A stretch of 64,000 nt of DNA. It comes from Alloalcanivorax balearicus MACL04. Lineage in GTDB: Bacteria; Pseudomonadota; Gammaproteobacteria; Pseudomonadales; Alcanivoracaceae. A program made the translations under genes and the position numbers. Under the pieces are notes generated by a model. It did not search any database. It was not told where the DNA came from and worked only from the letters and a program-made list of their open reading frames with translations. Position 1 is the first letter of the stretch; each line of letters opens with the position of its first letter. The stretch spans positions 98,863 through 162,862 of the forward strand of contig NZ_ARXS01000008.1 of NCBI RefSeq assembly GCF_025532145.1, read 5' to 3'. Shown one piece after another: positions 16,588-24,071 of this stretch.

Positions 16588-19367
16588 GCTACCAACTCCC
16601 GATTTAATTCCTCAATCACCCCATCCATCTGCTCCCCAAACAACTGATACATGCGCCCCAGCCCGCCCTTGCTGTCGAAGGGCGCCATTTCCAGGTCATC
16701 GCGCTCCAGATGGAAGGAGCTGGTGATGTGATCGCGGATCAGGGTGAGCCAGGTCATTTGTTCCTCGTTGAATTTTTCGCCGGCGCCGCTGTGGCGCTGG
16801 AAGATCCAGCGTTTGAAATTTTCCTTTACGGTTGCGGCGAAGGGCGTCAGGGTTTGGTCTATATTGGTGACACGGCGAATCAGAGCGACCAGTGCGGTGA
16901 GGTCGCTGATCGGGCTATCACCTTGATAATTCTCCAGGTGAGCGTAGGCCTGCCAGACACGCAGCGGAGCCAGCTTGGGTCTGTCTTGTTGCAGGGCTTC
17001 CAGTAGCGTTTTGATCATATCGTAGGTGACTTCACTGCGACGGGCCGGTTGGCTGTAGTAGATGGTCAGGGCCTCGATCTCGTCGCGGTGTTCGTCCATG
17101 TACTCGGCGAAGTCCTGCACCATCTGTTTGGCGTTTTCGGTTTTGTCACCGGCCCAGCCCGCGTGATTCAGTTCGTCCAGATCTTCATGGACGATGGTTT
17201 GCTCTTTTTCACGGCGAATGGTGTCGATGAGTTCGATCAGTTCACCGTTGAAGACTTTGGCGGCTTCTCCGACCAGTTGGTCGCGAGCCTTGCCCCTGGC
17301 ATCATCACCAGGGTTGCTGCTTGCGGGCACCTGAGCAATTTCACAGGCTTTCCGTTCCACCACATCCGGGTTGATGGCGTTGAGGAGTTCGCCCACGATC
17401 AGGGTAAGCGGCGTCCCGTCGGCTTTTTCGGCGATGCGGGCGCGGTCTTTGTCGTTCAATTGCTTGTCGAGCCGGGCGAGGCGGCCTGCCAGTGAGCTTA
17501 CGCTGTCTTCATCGCGGGCGGCGCCCATCATCACGCCCATGGCCAGTTCCTTCAGGGAGACGCCGGGTTTGGTAATCAAGGGTTGGCTGGCGGTTTTCAG
17601 GGATTGGGTAACGCCGATGGCGTCGACGATGACGTAATGGGTCTTGGCGCTGTTGGCGGAGGGAGTGACTTTTTTCAGGCCATCGGCATCCAGAGTACGG
17701 GTACCGCGCCCCTTCATCTGCTCAAAGTAGTTCTTGCTTTTCACGTCGCGCATGAACAGCAGGCATTCCAGTGGACGCACATCGGTGCCGGTAGCAATCA
17801 TGTCCACGGTGACGGCGATACGCGGGTAGTAGTCGTTGCGGAACTGGTTAAGCACCGATTTGGGGTCGTCCGCATTGTGAGTGATCTTCTTACAGAAGGC
17901 GTTGCTCTCGCCAAACTCTTCGCGCACAGTCTGGATAATGTCGTCGGCGTGACTGTCGGTTTTGGCGAAGATCAAGGTTTTGGGCACTTCTTGCCTTCCA
18001 GGGAAAATATCCGGCAGCTTGTCTCTGAAGGTGCGGATCACCGTGCGAATCTGGTCTGGGTTGACGATATCGCGGTCCAATTGTTTGGCGCTGTAGGCTT
18101 CGTCCTCGTCTTGGGTTTCCCAGCGATGCTGGCGCGTCAGACGTTCACGCTTTTCTATTTGCTGTCTGGCCTCGATCACACCGCCGCTTTTGGTTTTCTT
18201 TGTTTCGATCAAATAGACCTCGTTGCCGACATTGACGCCATCCGCCACGGCTTTCTCATGGTCGTATTCACTGACCACGTTTTTTCTGAAGAAGCCGTAG
18301 GTGCGCTTGTCCGGGGTGGCGGTGAGGCCGATCAGGTAGGCATCGAAGTATTCGATCACCTGCCGCCACAGGTTATAGATGGAACGGTGGCATTCGTCGA
18401 TAATGATGAAGTCAAAGAATTCCGGCGGAATTTTGTCGTTGTAGACCACCGGCAGAGGCTCTTTCTTCAGGCCTTTCTTTTCCGCCGGGTTGTCCTCTTC
18501 GGTGGCTTCGTCCAGCTCTTCACCCTTGAGCAGGGAGTACATACGCTGGATGGTGCTGATACAGACCTGGCTGTCGCTGGCGACATAGGAGGACTTCAAC
18601 CGCTGCACGGTATACAGCTCGGTGAATTTGCGGTTGTCGTCATTGGGCAGGTAAGCCATGAACTCCTGTTCGGCCTGTTCGCCCAGGTTCTTGGTGTCCA
18701 CCAGAAACAGGATCCGCTTGGCCTTGGCGTATTTGAGCAGACGGTAGGCGGCGGTGATAGCAGTATAGGTTTTGCCGGACCCCGTGGCCATTTGCACCAG
18801 AGCTCGGGGCCTGTCCTGTTTGAAGGAGTCTTCCAGGTTGGTAATGGCGGTGATCTGGCAGTCGCGCAGGCCGGCGGTATTGAGTGGCGGCAGCTTTCTC
18901 AGGCGTTCACGCAAGGTGCCCTGGTTATCATTCAGGCGCTCGCGCCAGCGGGCCAGTTCTTCCGGGCGGGGGAAGTGGAAGATTTCCCGCGAACGTGGGG
19001 CCGGGTCACGCCCGTTGGTGAACCGGGTGATGGTGCCCGTGCTCTGGTAGACGAACGGCAGGGGCTCCTCGTTCTTGATCCATTTAAGCTTGGCGTTCGC
19101 GTACCCGTCCGCCTGGTCCTCCACCGTGGTGATCTTGTGGCCCCAATCTTCGGGCTTGGCTTCGATCACCCCCACGGCCTGGCGCTCTACGAACAACACA
19201 TAGTCCGCTGGACCAACGTCGGTCTGATATTCGCGTACGGCAACCCCCGGCCCCGCATTGAGGTTGATTGCCGTCTTGTCCTGAACCACCCAGCCCGCGG
19301 CGATCAGCTTGCGGTCAATCCGATCCCGAGCCCGCTGTTCCGGTGTTTGATTAAGGGAACTGGCCAT
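16584..19367 (-). CDS. hsdR: Type I restriction endonuclease subunit HsdR (EcoEI-like)
   Basis: 927 residues. The N-terminal nuclease has D55 (ADYVLF) and E69-A-K71 (GVIEAKPEDWG). The helicase/translocase motor has Walker A MATGSGKT (193-200), DEAD-box variant DECH (324-327) and motif III-like LTATP, and continues to QMKGRGTRT (motif VI). The C-terminal domain contacts the methylase core. It would translocate DNA and cut unmodified sites when joined with HsdM and HsdS. The order hsdR-hsdS-(two extra genes)-hsdM is unusual compared with contiguous hsdRMS. The HEPN gene lies 58 bp upstream on the same strand. Confidence 0.96.
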   Translation of the reverse strand: MASSLNQTPEQRARDRIDRKLIAAGWVVQDKTAINLNAGPGVAVREYQTDVGPADYVLFVERQAVGVIEAKPEDWGHKITTVEDQADGYANAKLKWIKNEEPLPFVYQSTGTITRFTNGRDPAPRSREIFHFPRPEELARWRERLNDNQGTLRERLRKLPPLNTAGLRDCQITAITNLEDSFKQDRPRALVQMATGSGKTYTAITAAYRLLKYAKAKRILFLVDTKNLGEQAEQEFMAYLPNDDNRKFTELYTVQRLKSSYVASDSQVCISTIQRMYSLLKGEELDEATEEDNPAEKKGLKKEPLPVVYNDKIPPEFFDFIIIDECHRSIYNLWRQVIEYFDAYLIGLTATPDKRTYGFFRKNVVSEYDHEKAVADGVNVGNEVYLIETKKTKSGGVIEARQQIEKRERLTRQHRWETQDEDEAYSAKQLDRDIVNPDQIRTVIRTFRDKLPDIFPGRQEVPKTLIFAKTDSHADDIIQTVREEFGESNAFCKKITHNADDPKSVLNQFRNDYYPRIAVTVDMIATGTDVRPLECLLFMRDVKSKNYFEQMKGRGTRTLDADGLKKVTPSANSAKTHYVIVDAIGVTQSLKTASQPLITKPGVSLKELAMGVMMGAARDEDSVSSLAGRLARLDKQLNDKDRARIAEKADGTPLTLIVGELLNAINPDVVERKACEIAQVPASSNPGDDARGKARDQLVGEAAKVFNGELIELIDTIRREKEQTIVHEDLDELNHAGWAGDKTENAKQMVQDFAEYMDEHRDEIEALTIYYSQPARRSEVTYDMIKTLLEALQQDRPKLAPLRVWQAYAHLENYQGDSPISDLTALVALIRRVTNIDQTLTPFAATVKENFKRWIFQRHSGAGEKFNEEQMTWLTLIRDHITSSFHLERDDLEMAPFDSKGGLGRMYQLFGEQMDGVIEELNRELVA

Positions 19368-19425
19368 AAGGGTTCCTGTTCAGATCCATCCCCAAAGGGG
19401 AATAGTAGCACTTGTTTTCCATCGC

Positions 19426-20076
19426 TCAGACCACGGGATAACTCGCCTCCCCCCACAACGCCCCCGGATTATCCATCATGATCTCGATCACCGTCGGCAC
19501 CAGGTCATTGAGGATGGCGACGCAGTCGCGGATTTGTTCGCGGTTGACGCTGCCACCCCAAGTGGCGCCGCCGTGGATGATCTGGTTGCGCAGGGTGTAG
19601 ATGCGGCTGAAGACGATGGCGAGGACGGTGGGGGTATTCTGTTTGGCCAGGGCGGCGTTGGCGGCTTTCTTGGCGCGCTCGAAGCTCTGCTTCCAGTGGT
19701 CTTCCGTCAGGTTGCCTTTTTGGTGTTCCCAGAAGCAGCGGAAGACGTAGGGGTTGTCCAGGAGGACGCGGATGGCACCGGAGTAGGCGCTCCATACCAG
19801 TTCGTCCAGGCGCTTTTGGCTGTCCAGGTCCCAGAGTTTCTGCAGGAAGCCGTTGAAGGTGGTTTGCTCGTTGAGCCCGTGCCGGTCGTCAATTTCGGTG
19901 GCGTAGGCGGCGTTGAAGGCGATCCACAGGAAAATGAAGCGGCTGTCCGGGTCGGCTTCCTGCTCGGCGCGGTCGAGCCAGCTCAGGGCCCGGTGGACAC
20001 GCAGGGACAAATTGTCCGGGTAGCCATGGCGCTCCCGGCGTTGTCGGGTTTTCAGGTTGTGGTGTCGGCTTTCCAT
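19426..20076 (-). CDS. HEPN-like protein heading the restriction operon
   Basis: 216 residues from the ATG at 20076 (AAGGGA seven bases upstream); an ATG at 20097 is an alternative. A mostly helical protein whose C-terminal half carries RNQIIH (R163, H168) followed by GG. This matches the R-x4-6-H motif of HEPN ribonucleases and is set in the typical context TLRNQIIHGG. HEPN proteins are often RNA-cleaving toxins or defence effectors. It is the first gene of the minus-strand operon and diverges from the WYL regulator. No cognate MNT-type antitoxin gene is adjacent. Ribonuclease activity is inferred from the motif. Confidence 0.75.
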   Translation of the reverse strand: MESRHHNLKTRQRRERHGYPDNLSLRVHRALSWLDRAEQEADPDSRFIFLWIAFNAAYATEIDDRHGLNEQTTFNGFLQKLWDLDSQKRLDELVWSAYSGAIRVLLDNPYVFRCFWEHQKGNLTEDHWKQSFERAKKAANAALAKQNTPTVLAIVFSRIYTLRNQIIHGGATWGGSVNREQIRDCVAILNDLVPTVIEIMMDNPGALWGEASYPVV

Positions 20077-20282
20077 GTTGCTGTCCCTTCTTGCCATGCC
20101 GTCCCCAATCGCGGCCCGGCGGCGCCTTTCTGGCGCGGGGCTTTTCGTTGTACGAGTGTGAACTTTATCACATACATTGGTCTGAGCCAGTCCGGCAGCT
20201 CCCACTTTCTTATTACTTCCTCGTGCTCCCACGGCTATCCCCCTTGATACCAAAGCGACATCGCTCTCTGGACAATCAACCT

Positions 20283-20301
20283 ATGACTTTATTATTGTCA
20301 T
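20283..20301. promoter_or_regulatory. Candidate operator of the WYL regulator
   Basis: ATGACTTTATTATTGTCAT is an imperfect palindrome with perfect 5-bp outer arms (ATGAC/GTCAT) and an A/T centre. It lies in the divergent intergenic region 75 bp before the WYL start and about 200 bp before the HEPN start. BrxR/CapW-type regulators bind such inverted repeats near their own promoters. Assignment is positional. Confidence 0.4.
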
Positions 20302-20375
20302 GCCAATACTGGCTACATGAACATGTCGTCTTTTGGGTTATATCGCTTTTTGGCGCACTTTGGGGAGGTGGGAGG

Positions 20376-21266
20376 ATGGCGCGCACTACTGGACAGAACG
20401 CGGGGAAGTGGCCTCTGCGTTGGGATTTGTTGCTGCGGTATCGGTTGATCGAGGTGATCGCTCTTTGGGAGGGACGATTGACCACCAATCATTTGCAGCG
20501 GGCGTTCGGGATCGGGCGGCAGCAGGCCAGCAAGGACATCAATCAGTATTTGTCCGAGCACGCGCCGGAGAATCTGGTTTATGACCGTTCCTTGAAGGGT
20601 TACAAGCCCTCCCCTGACTTCACGCCCCGGTTTACGCGCGGGGTGGCGGATGAGTATTTGCAGATGATGCACGCCCGGGAGGATTTGAGCTGCGCCTTCG
20701 AGGCGCTGGACGTGCGGGAGCTGAACACGGAGGTGTTGTTGCCGCCCCGGCGGGATCTGCGCCCGGCGGTGTTGCGCCCTATTCTGCAGGCTTGCCGGGA
20801 AGGGCTGCGGGTGGAGATTCGTTATGCGTCGCTGCGTAATCCGGTGCCGGAGGAGCGGGTGATTCAGCCGCATACGGTGGTGCACAGTGGGCTGCGCTGG
20901 CATGTGCGCGCCTGGTGCGAGAAGAACTCCGCGTACCGGGATTTCGTGCTGAGCCGGATCGAGGATGATCCGGAGCCGGTTACCGAGGGGTGGCAGGGGG
21001 CTGACGAGGACGAGGCCTGGCAGACCCGGCTGACGCTAGAAGTGATGCCGGACCCGCGTCTGGACACCCGTCAGCAGGCGATGATCGCCCGGGATTACGC
21101 CATGGAAGACGGCCGTTTGCTGATTCCCTGCCGTGCCGCGTTGGTGAATTACGTGGTGCAGCTGCTGCATTTGGATGTGGCCGATAATCGGGCGCCGGAG
21201 GCGCAGCAGATTGCGTTGGGGAATCGGGAGGCGGTGGCGGCTTGGTTGTGGGGGGATGGTGGCTGA
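20376..21266 (+). CDS. WYL-domain transcriptional regulator, BrxR/CapW-like
   Basis: 296 residues from the ATG at 20376, which has GGAGGTGGGAGG directly upstream; the frame opens earlier but without a comparable site. The N-terminal winged helix (LTTNHLQRAFGIGRQQASKD) is followed by a WYL domain (about 120-200: VEIRYASLRNPVPEERVIQP, HSGLRWHVRAWCEKNSAYRD) and a WCX-like C-terminal domain. This three-domain order is that of BrxR and CapW, repressors that control BREX, CBASS and other phage-defence loci. It diverges from the HEPN-restriction operon, so it probably regulates that operon and itself. Confidence 0.88.
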   Translation: MARTTGQNAGKWPLRWDLLLRYRLIEVIALWEGRLTTNHLQRAFGIGRQQASKDINQYLSEHAPENLVYDRSLKGYKPSPDFTPRFTRGVADEYLQMMHAREDLSCAFEALDVRELNTEVLLPPRRDLRPAVLRPILQACREGLRVEIRYASLRNPVPEERVIQPHTVVHSGLRWHVRAWCEKNSAYRDFVLSRIEDDPEPVTEGWQGADEDEAWQTRLTLEVMPDPRLDTRQQAMIARDYAMEDGRLLIPCRAALVNYVVQLLHLDVADNRAPEAQQIALGNREAVAAWLWGDGG

Positions 21267-21288
21267 GGTGGAGGTAGAGGGTAATTTC

Positions 21289-21313
21289 ATTCGCCAGCAA
21301 GCTGGGCTCCCAC
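21289..21313. repeat. REP element, left flank of the TAC module
   Basis: A 25-bp sequence (ATTCGCCAGCAAGCTGGGCT plus CCCAC) identical, in the same orientation, to 22857-22881 on the other side of the toxin-antitoxin-chaperone genes. Confidence 0.8.
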
Positions 21314-21334
21314 GGAAGCAGTAAGACGGTGCCC

Positions 21335-21778
21335 TTACAGCTTCAGGCCAGCGAAGAAAGGCACTTCTATACGCGGTAGTCGACCTTTGTCCACCACGTC
21401 AAAAACATGCTGGCGCCAGAAGGGCCAGACGTTGTGCACCGCATTGAACTCGGCGAATGCTTTCAGGGCTTCCTCCTGGAGGTCACTTTTGATGCGGTAA
21501 TCGACGATATAGTCCGCTTCAATGATCAAGAACACAGCACCAGGGTCATTCTTATTCACCAGTCGAACACCCAGATCGACACGCACACGCAGGAGCGGCT
21601 GCCCCTCTCTTTCATGTCCATCCACAACGAAACGAACGGCACGCTTTTGCTGCTGAACCAACTGCGCACCTTCCAACACCATGGATGGACGGTCATATTG
21701 GCTACGAACCAGGGTAATATCCTGCAGTTCCAATCCTGCCGTCGCTTGGACGATGAGCGCTTCATTATCCTGTGGCAT
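21335..21778 (-). CDS. SecB-like chaperone of a toxin-antitoxin-chaperone module
   Basis: 147 residues from the ATG at 21778, which overlaps the antitoxin stop as TGATG; an upstream in-frame ATG at 21796 is less likely. The protein is SecB-like: beta-strand segments (DITLVRSQYDRPS) and the SecB-type C-terminal signature FNAVHNVWPFWRQHVFDVV, then LPRIEVPFF. Solitary SecB-like proteins encoded behind type II antitoxins act as dedicated chaperones that fold and protect the antitoxin (TAC systems). Its position directly after an MqsA with an extended tail supports that role rather than general protein export. Confidence 0.85.
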   Translation of the reverse strand: MPQDNEALIVQATAGLELQDITLVRSQYDRPSMVLEGAQLVQQQKRAVRFVVDGHEREGQPLLRVRVDLGVRLVNKNDPGAVFLIIEADYIVDYRIKSDLQEEALKAFAEFNAVHNVWPFWRQHVFDVVDKGRLPRIEVPFFAGLKL

Positions 21779-22344
21779 CAGGCGGCACCGCTCCACTCAC
21801 TCTCCTGATGAGGCAGGCGTTGAATGGCAGAAGGTATTTCATCGACCGCAGAGACGCGAATGGTGGATCGAGTTACCTCCGCCCAGTCGTACTGTAAGTA
21901 ACACTCTTCCAGGGAACGTCCTTTTAGGCGCCCGACCAATCCGACAAGATCTGGACGCAGAGCCAGTAATTTCAGCAGTGTGTCCATGGCCACGCTTTGC
22001 AATACCGCTCCGCGCTCGTACTTGGAAAAGCCATTTGCGCCGCCGCCCAACAACTCCGACGCCTGCTTCTGAGTAACCCCCAACATCTTCCGCACCGAAC
22101 GTATTTCGTCGCTCGTCAACATGCCCATTTCGGCACGCTTGGCATCGGCGACACGACGCTCGTTACGAGCGATTTGGTCCACCAGTACCGGATCAGCGCC
22201 ACATACGGGGCATGCACAATACTCCATTCCTTCCACGGCCAGCGGCCGGTCATTAGAACGGATCATGACCGTATGGGTACGCGGCTCAAGCTGGCCTTCC
22301 TCACACATCGGGCAGGTGCGAATAGCGTCCGTTGATTTCATCAT
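21778..22344 (-). CDS. mqsA: MqsA-type antitoxin with C-terminal extension
   Basis: 188 residues; two adjacent ATGs (22344 and 22341) follow GAGGGAC. The N-terminal zinc domain has C11/C14 (TCPMCEEG) and C45/C48 (ACPVCGA). The C-terminal HTH (about 76-132, MLTSDEIRSVRKMLGVTQKQ) binds DNA. E. coli MqsA ends after the HTH at 131 residues, so the extra 50-odd residues here (containing ECYLQYDWAEVTRS) are a candidate chaperone-addiction domain. It would neutralise the neighbouring MqsR-like toxin and repress the operon. Confidence 0.88.
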   Translation of the reverse strand: MMKSTDAIRTCPMCEEGQLEPRTHTVMIRSNDRPLAVEGMEYCACPVCGADPVLVDQIARNERRVADAKRAEMGMLTSDEIRSVRKMLGVTQKQASELLGGGANGFSKYERGAVLQSVAMDTLLKLLALRPDLVGLVGRLKGRSLEECYLQYDWAEVTRSTIRVSAVDEIPSAIQRLPHQESEWSGAA

Positions 22345-22366
22345 GTCCCTCTTTGCTGGTGAACCT

Positions 22367-22717
22367 CTAACGTTGCCAGTGAAACGAGCAAAGCGTCACC
22401 GTCATTACATTCCTGCTTAACATCAACTTGATGTAGAGATCATGAACCTGACCATTCACGGCCCACGTTGGGCAATAGACATCCATCCACTTGCGCTGAT
22501 TCGGATACAACTTGGAATGCCGGAAATGGGAAGACTCCAATGACGCAAGACATCGACACACCTCCTCCTGGCTCATGCACAGGTTGTCCACGATATCCAG
22601 CTCCACGCGATGGCTGGCGTATATGACCTTACTGCCCCGTGCCAGCTCACGAATACGCTCCAACGCATAGGCTGGGATTTGCTTCGTTTGCTCATCGCCG
22701 GATCCAGGATCAACCAT
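22367..22717 (-). CDS. mqsR: MqsR-family mRNA interferase toxin
   Basis: 116 residues from the ATG at 22717; the frame also opens at 22798, and neither start has a strong ribosome site. The C-terminal half matches MqsR: a segment LCMSQEEVCRCLASLESSHF, then HSKLYPNQRKWMDVYCPTW and GQVHDLYIKLML, echoing the E. coli toxin's order of Y, W-Q-DVYRP and GQVYLK. MqsR toxins are RelE/BrnT-like ribonucleases that cut mRNA, in E. coli at GCU. It is the first gene of the module, with the antitoxin 22 bp downstream, an unusual but typical order for mqsRA. Confidence 0.8.
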   Translation of the reverse strand: MVDPGSGDEQTKQIPAYALERIRELARGSKVIYASHRVELDIVDNLCMSQEEVCRCLASLESSHFRHSKLYPNQRKWMDVYCPTWAVNGQVHDLYIKLMLSRNVMTVTLCSFHWQR

Positions 22718-22856
22718 TATGGTTACTTTTTCTATCAATTCAAGGGAAGTCGTCACTTCGTATCCTATCCAGAATACTGGACATATATCCACCATCAATA
22801 ATTTTCAAATCACTCGATATTCGCACTCACTACACTTGGATAGATAGGTATGAGCC

Positions 22857-22881
22857 ATTCGCCAGCAAGCTGGGCTCCCAC
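22857..22881. repeat. REP element, right flank of the TAC module
   Basis: A perfect 25-bp direct copy of 21289-21313. The two copies bracket mqsR-mqsA-secB as a 1.6-kb cassette. Confidence 0.8.
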
Positions 22882-22929
22882 AGCGGCTTCGAGTTGAAGT
22901 TATTGCCGAATTGCGAGAGGCCGAGCGAC

Positions 22930-23916
22930 CTACCCCTGACTAAGCATGTTCATGATGAGTCGGATTAGGGTGTCCTTCTGTTTCGGGTCGGACTCCGCTA
23001 CCAGCAGCGCCAGAGCCGCCAAGCCGGTGTCGTTGATCACCGGGTCGCCCTGGGGATTGAACAGGCGCCGGTTGCGATGCAGGAAGTCCACGAACAGGAA
23101 GGCGCCGCTGCGTTTGTTGCCGTCGGCGAACGGGTGGTTTTTGACGATGAAATACAGCAGGTGCGCTGCTTTGCTTTCCACCGTTGGGTAGGCCGGGTCG
23201 CCGAAGACGGTTTGGTCCAGGTTCCCCAGGATGGCGCCCAGGCCATCGCCCCGGGGTCTGGCGAACAGTTCCGTGGCTTCTCCCCGTTCCATCAACTGGG
23301 CTTTGAGGCTGCCCAATGAACGCATCGCTTCGGCTTCGTCCGGTAGCTGGCCGCCCCGTTCCCCGGCCGGTTCTTCCAGCAGTCCCTCGTCGTAGCGTTG
23401 CAGCCAAAGGAAGGTCTGGGTGTAGCGGGAGACGATGTCCACCAGGCCACGGCCGGCCTCCCCGCTCAGTTCCGGGCTTTGCGCGGCTTTCTTTATCAGG
23501 GTCAGGGCCTGCTCCAGTTCGGAGGCGTTCTTGTCGAAGCGGGCTCGATTAATGCTGTAGCCCTGCACCAGGTACTCTTTCAGGCGCTGGGTGGCCCAGA
23601 TGCGGAACAGGGTGGCGCGGTGGGAATTCACCCGGTACCCCACTGAGATGATGGCGTCCAGGTTGTAATGCTTCCGCTGCCTTTTGACCCGCCGTTTCCC
23701 CTCAATCTGAACCTGTAAGAAATCCTTACAGGTTGGTCCCTCCGCAAGCTCTTGTTCCTTATAGATATTCCTGAGATGCATCGTGATGTTCTGGGGACTC
23801 ACCTCGAACAGCTCCGCGATTTGCGCCTGAGTCAACCAAACCGTATCGCTCCCCACCCGCACCTCAATGCGGGTCCGCCCCTCCCCGGTCTGATAAATCT
23901 CGATCTGCTTGTCCAT
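22930..23916 (-). CDS. RhuM/Fic (Doc-like) protein
   Basis: 328 residues from the ATG at 23916, where the conserved N-terminus MDKQIEIYQTGEGRTRIEVR begins. The N-terminal RhuM domain (DTVWLTQAQIAELFEVSPQN) contains a helix-turn-helix, and a central helical part follows. The C-terminal Fic/Doc domain bears the active-site loop HPFADGNKRSGAF (about 261-273), close to the canonical Fic motif HxFx(D/E)GNxR. Fic proteins transfer AMP or phosphate groups to targets. RhuM-Fic genes are frequent in restriction and defence islands without an established role. It diverges from the Wadjet operon. No separate inhibitory antitoxin gene is seen. Confidence 0.88.
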   Translation of the reverse strand: MDKQIEIYQTGEGRTRIEVRVGSDTVWLTQAQIAELFEVSPQNITMHLRNIYKEQELAEGPTCKDFLQVQIEGKRRVKRQRKHYNLDAIISVGYRVNSHRATLFRIWATQRLKEYLVQGYSINRARFDKNASELEQALTLIKKAAQSPELSGEAGRGLVDIVSRYTQTFLWLQRYDEGLLEEPAGERGGQLPDEAEAMRSLGSLKAQLMERGEATELFARPRGDGLGAILGNLDQTVFGDPAYPTVESKAAHLLYFIVKNHPFADGNKRSGAFLFVDFLHRNRRLFNPQGDPVINDTGLAALALLVAESDPKQKDTLIRLIMNMLSQG

Positions 23917-24033
23917 AGCCCCTATCCTGCCCCTTAACCCCGGTTTGCGCATCCGCCCGAAGATGCCAACATAGCTCTGAATATGCGGGCAGGCCAGCAA
24001 GCAGCCGCCGCCGATTGCCGGTATCATCGGCCC

Positions 24034-24056
24034 TTATTTCAACTCATTATTTCAAC
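24034..24056. promoter_or_regulatory. Direct repeat in the rhuM-jetA divergent promoter region
   Basis: TTATTTCAAC occurs twice with a 13-bp period (24034-24043 and 24047-24056), just before jetA in the 155-bp region shared by the divergent rhuM-fic and jetABCD genes. It could be an operator; no binding protein is suggested. Confidence 0.3.
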
Positions 24057-24071
24057 CCTTTAGCTGACGCC

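Noticed and set aside
17583..19481. 632-codon frame opposite hsdR
   Set aside because: Antisense shadow; hsdR has all catalytic motifs in its own frame.
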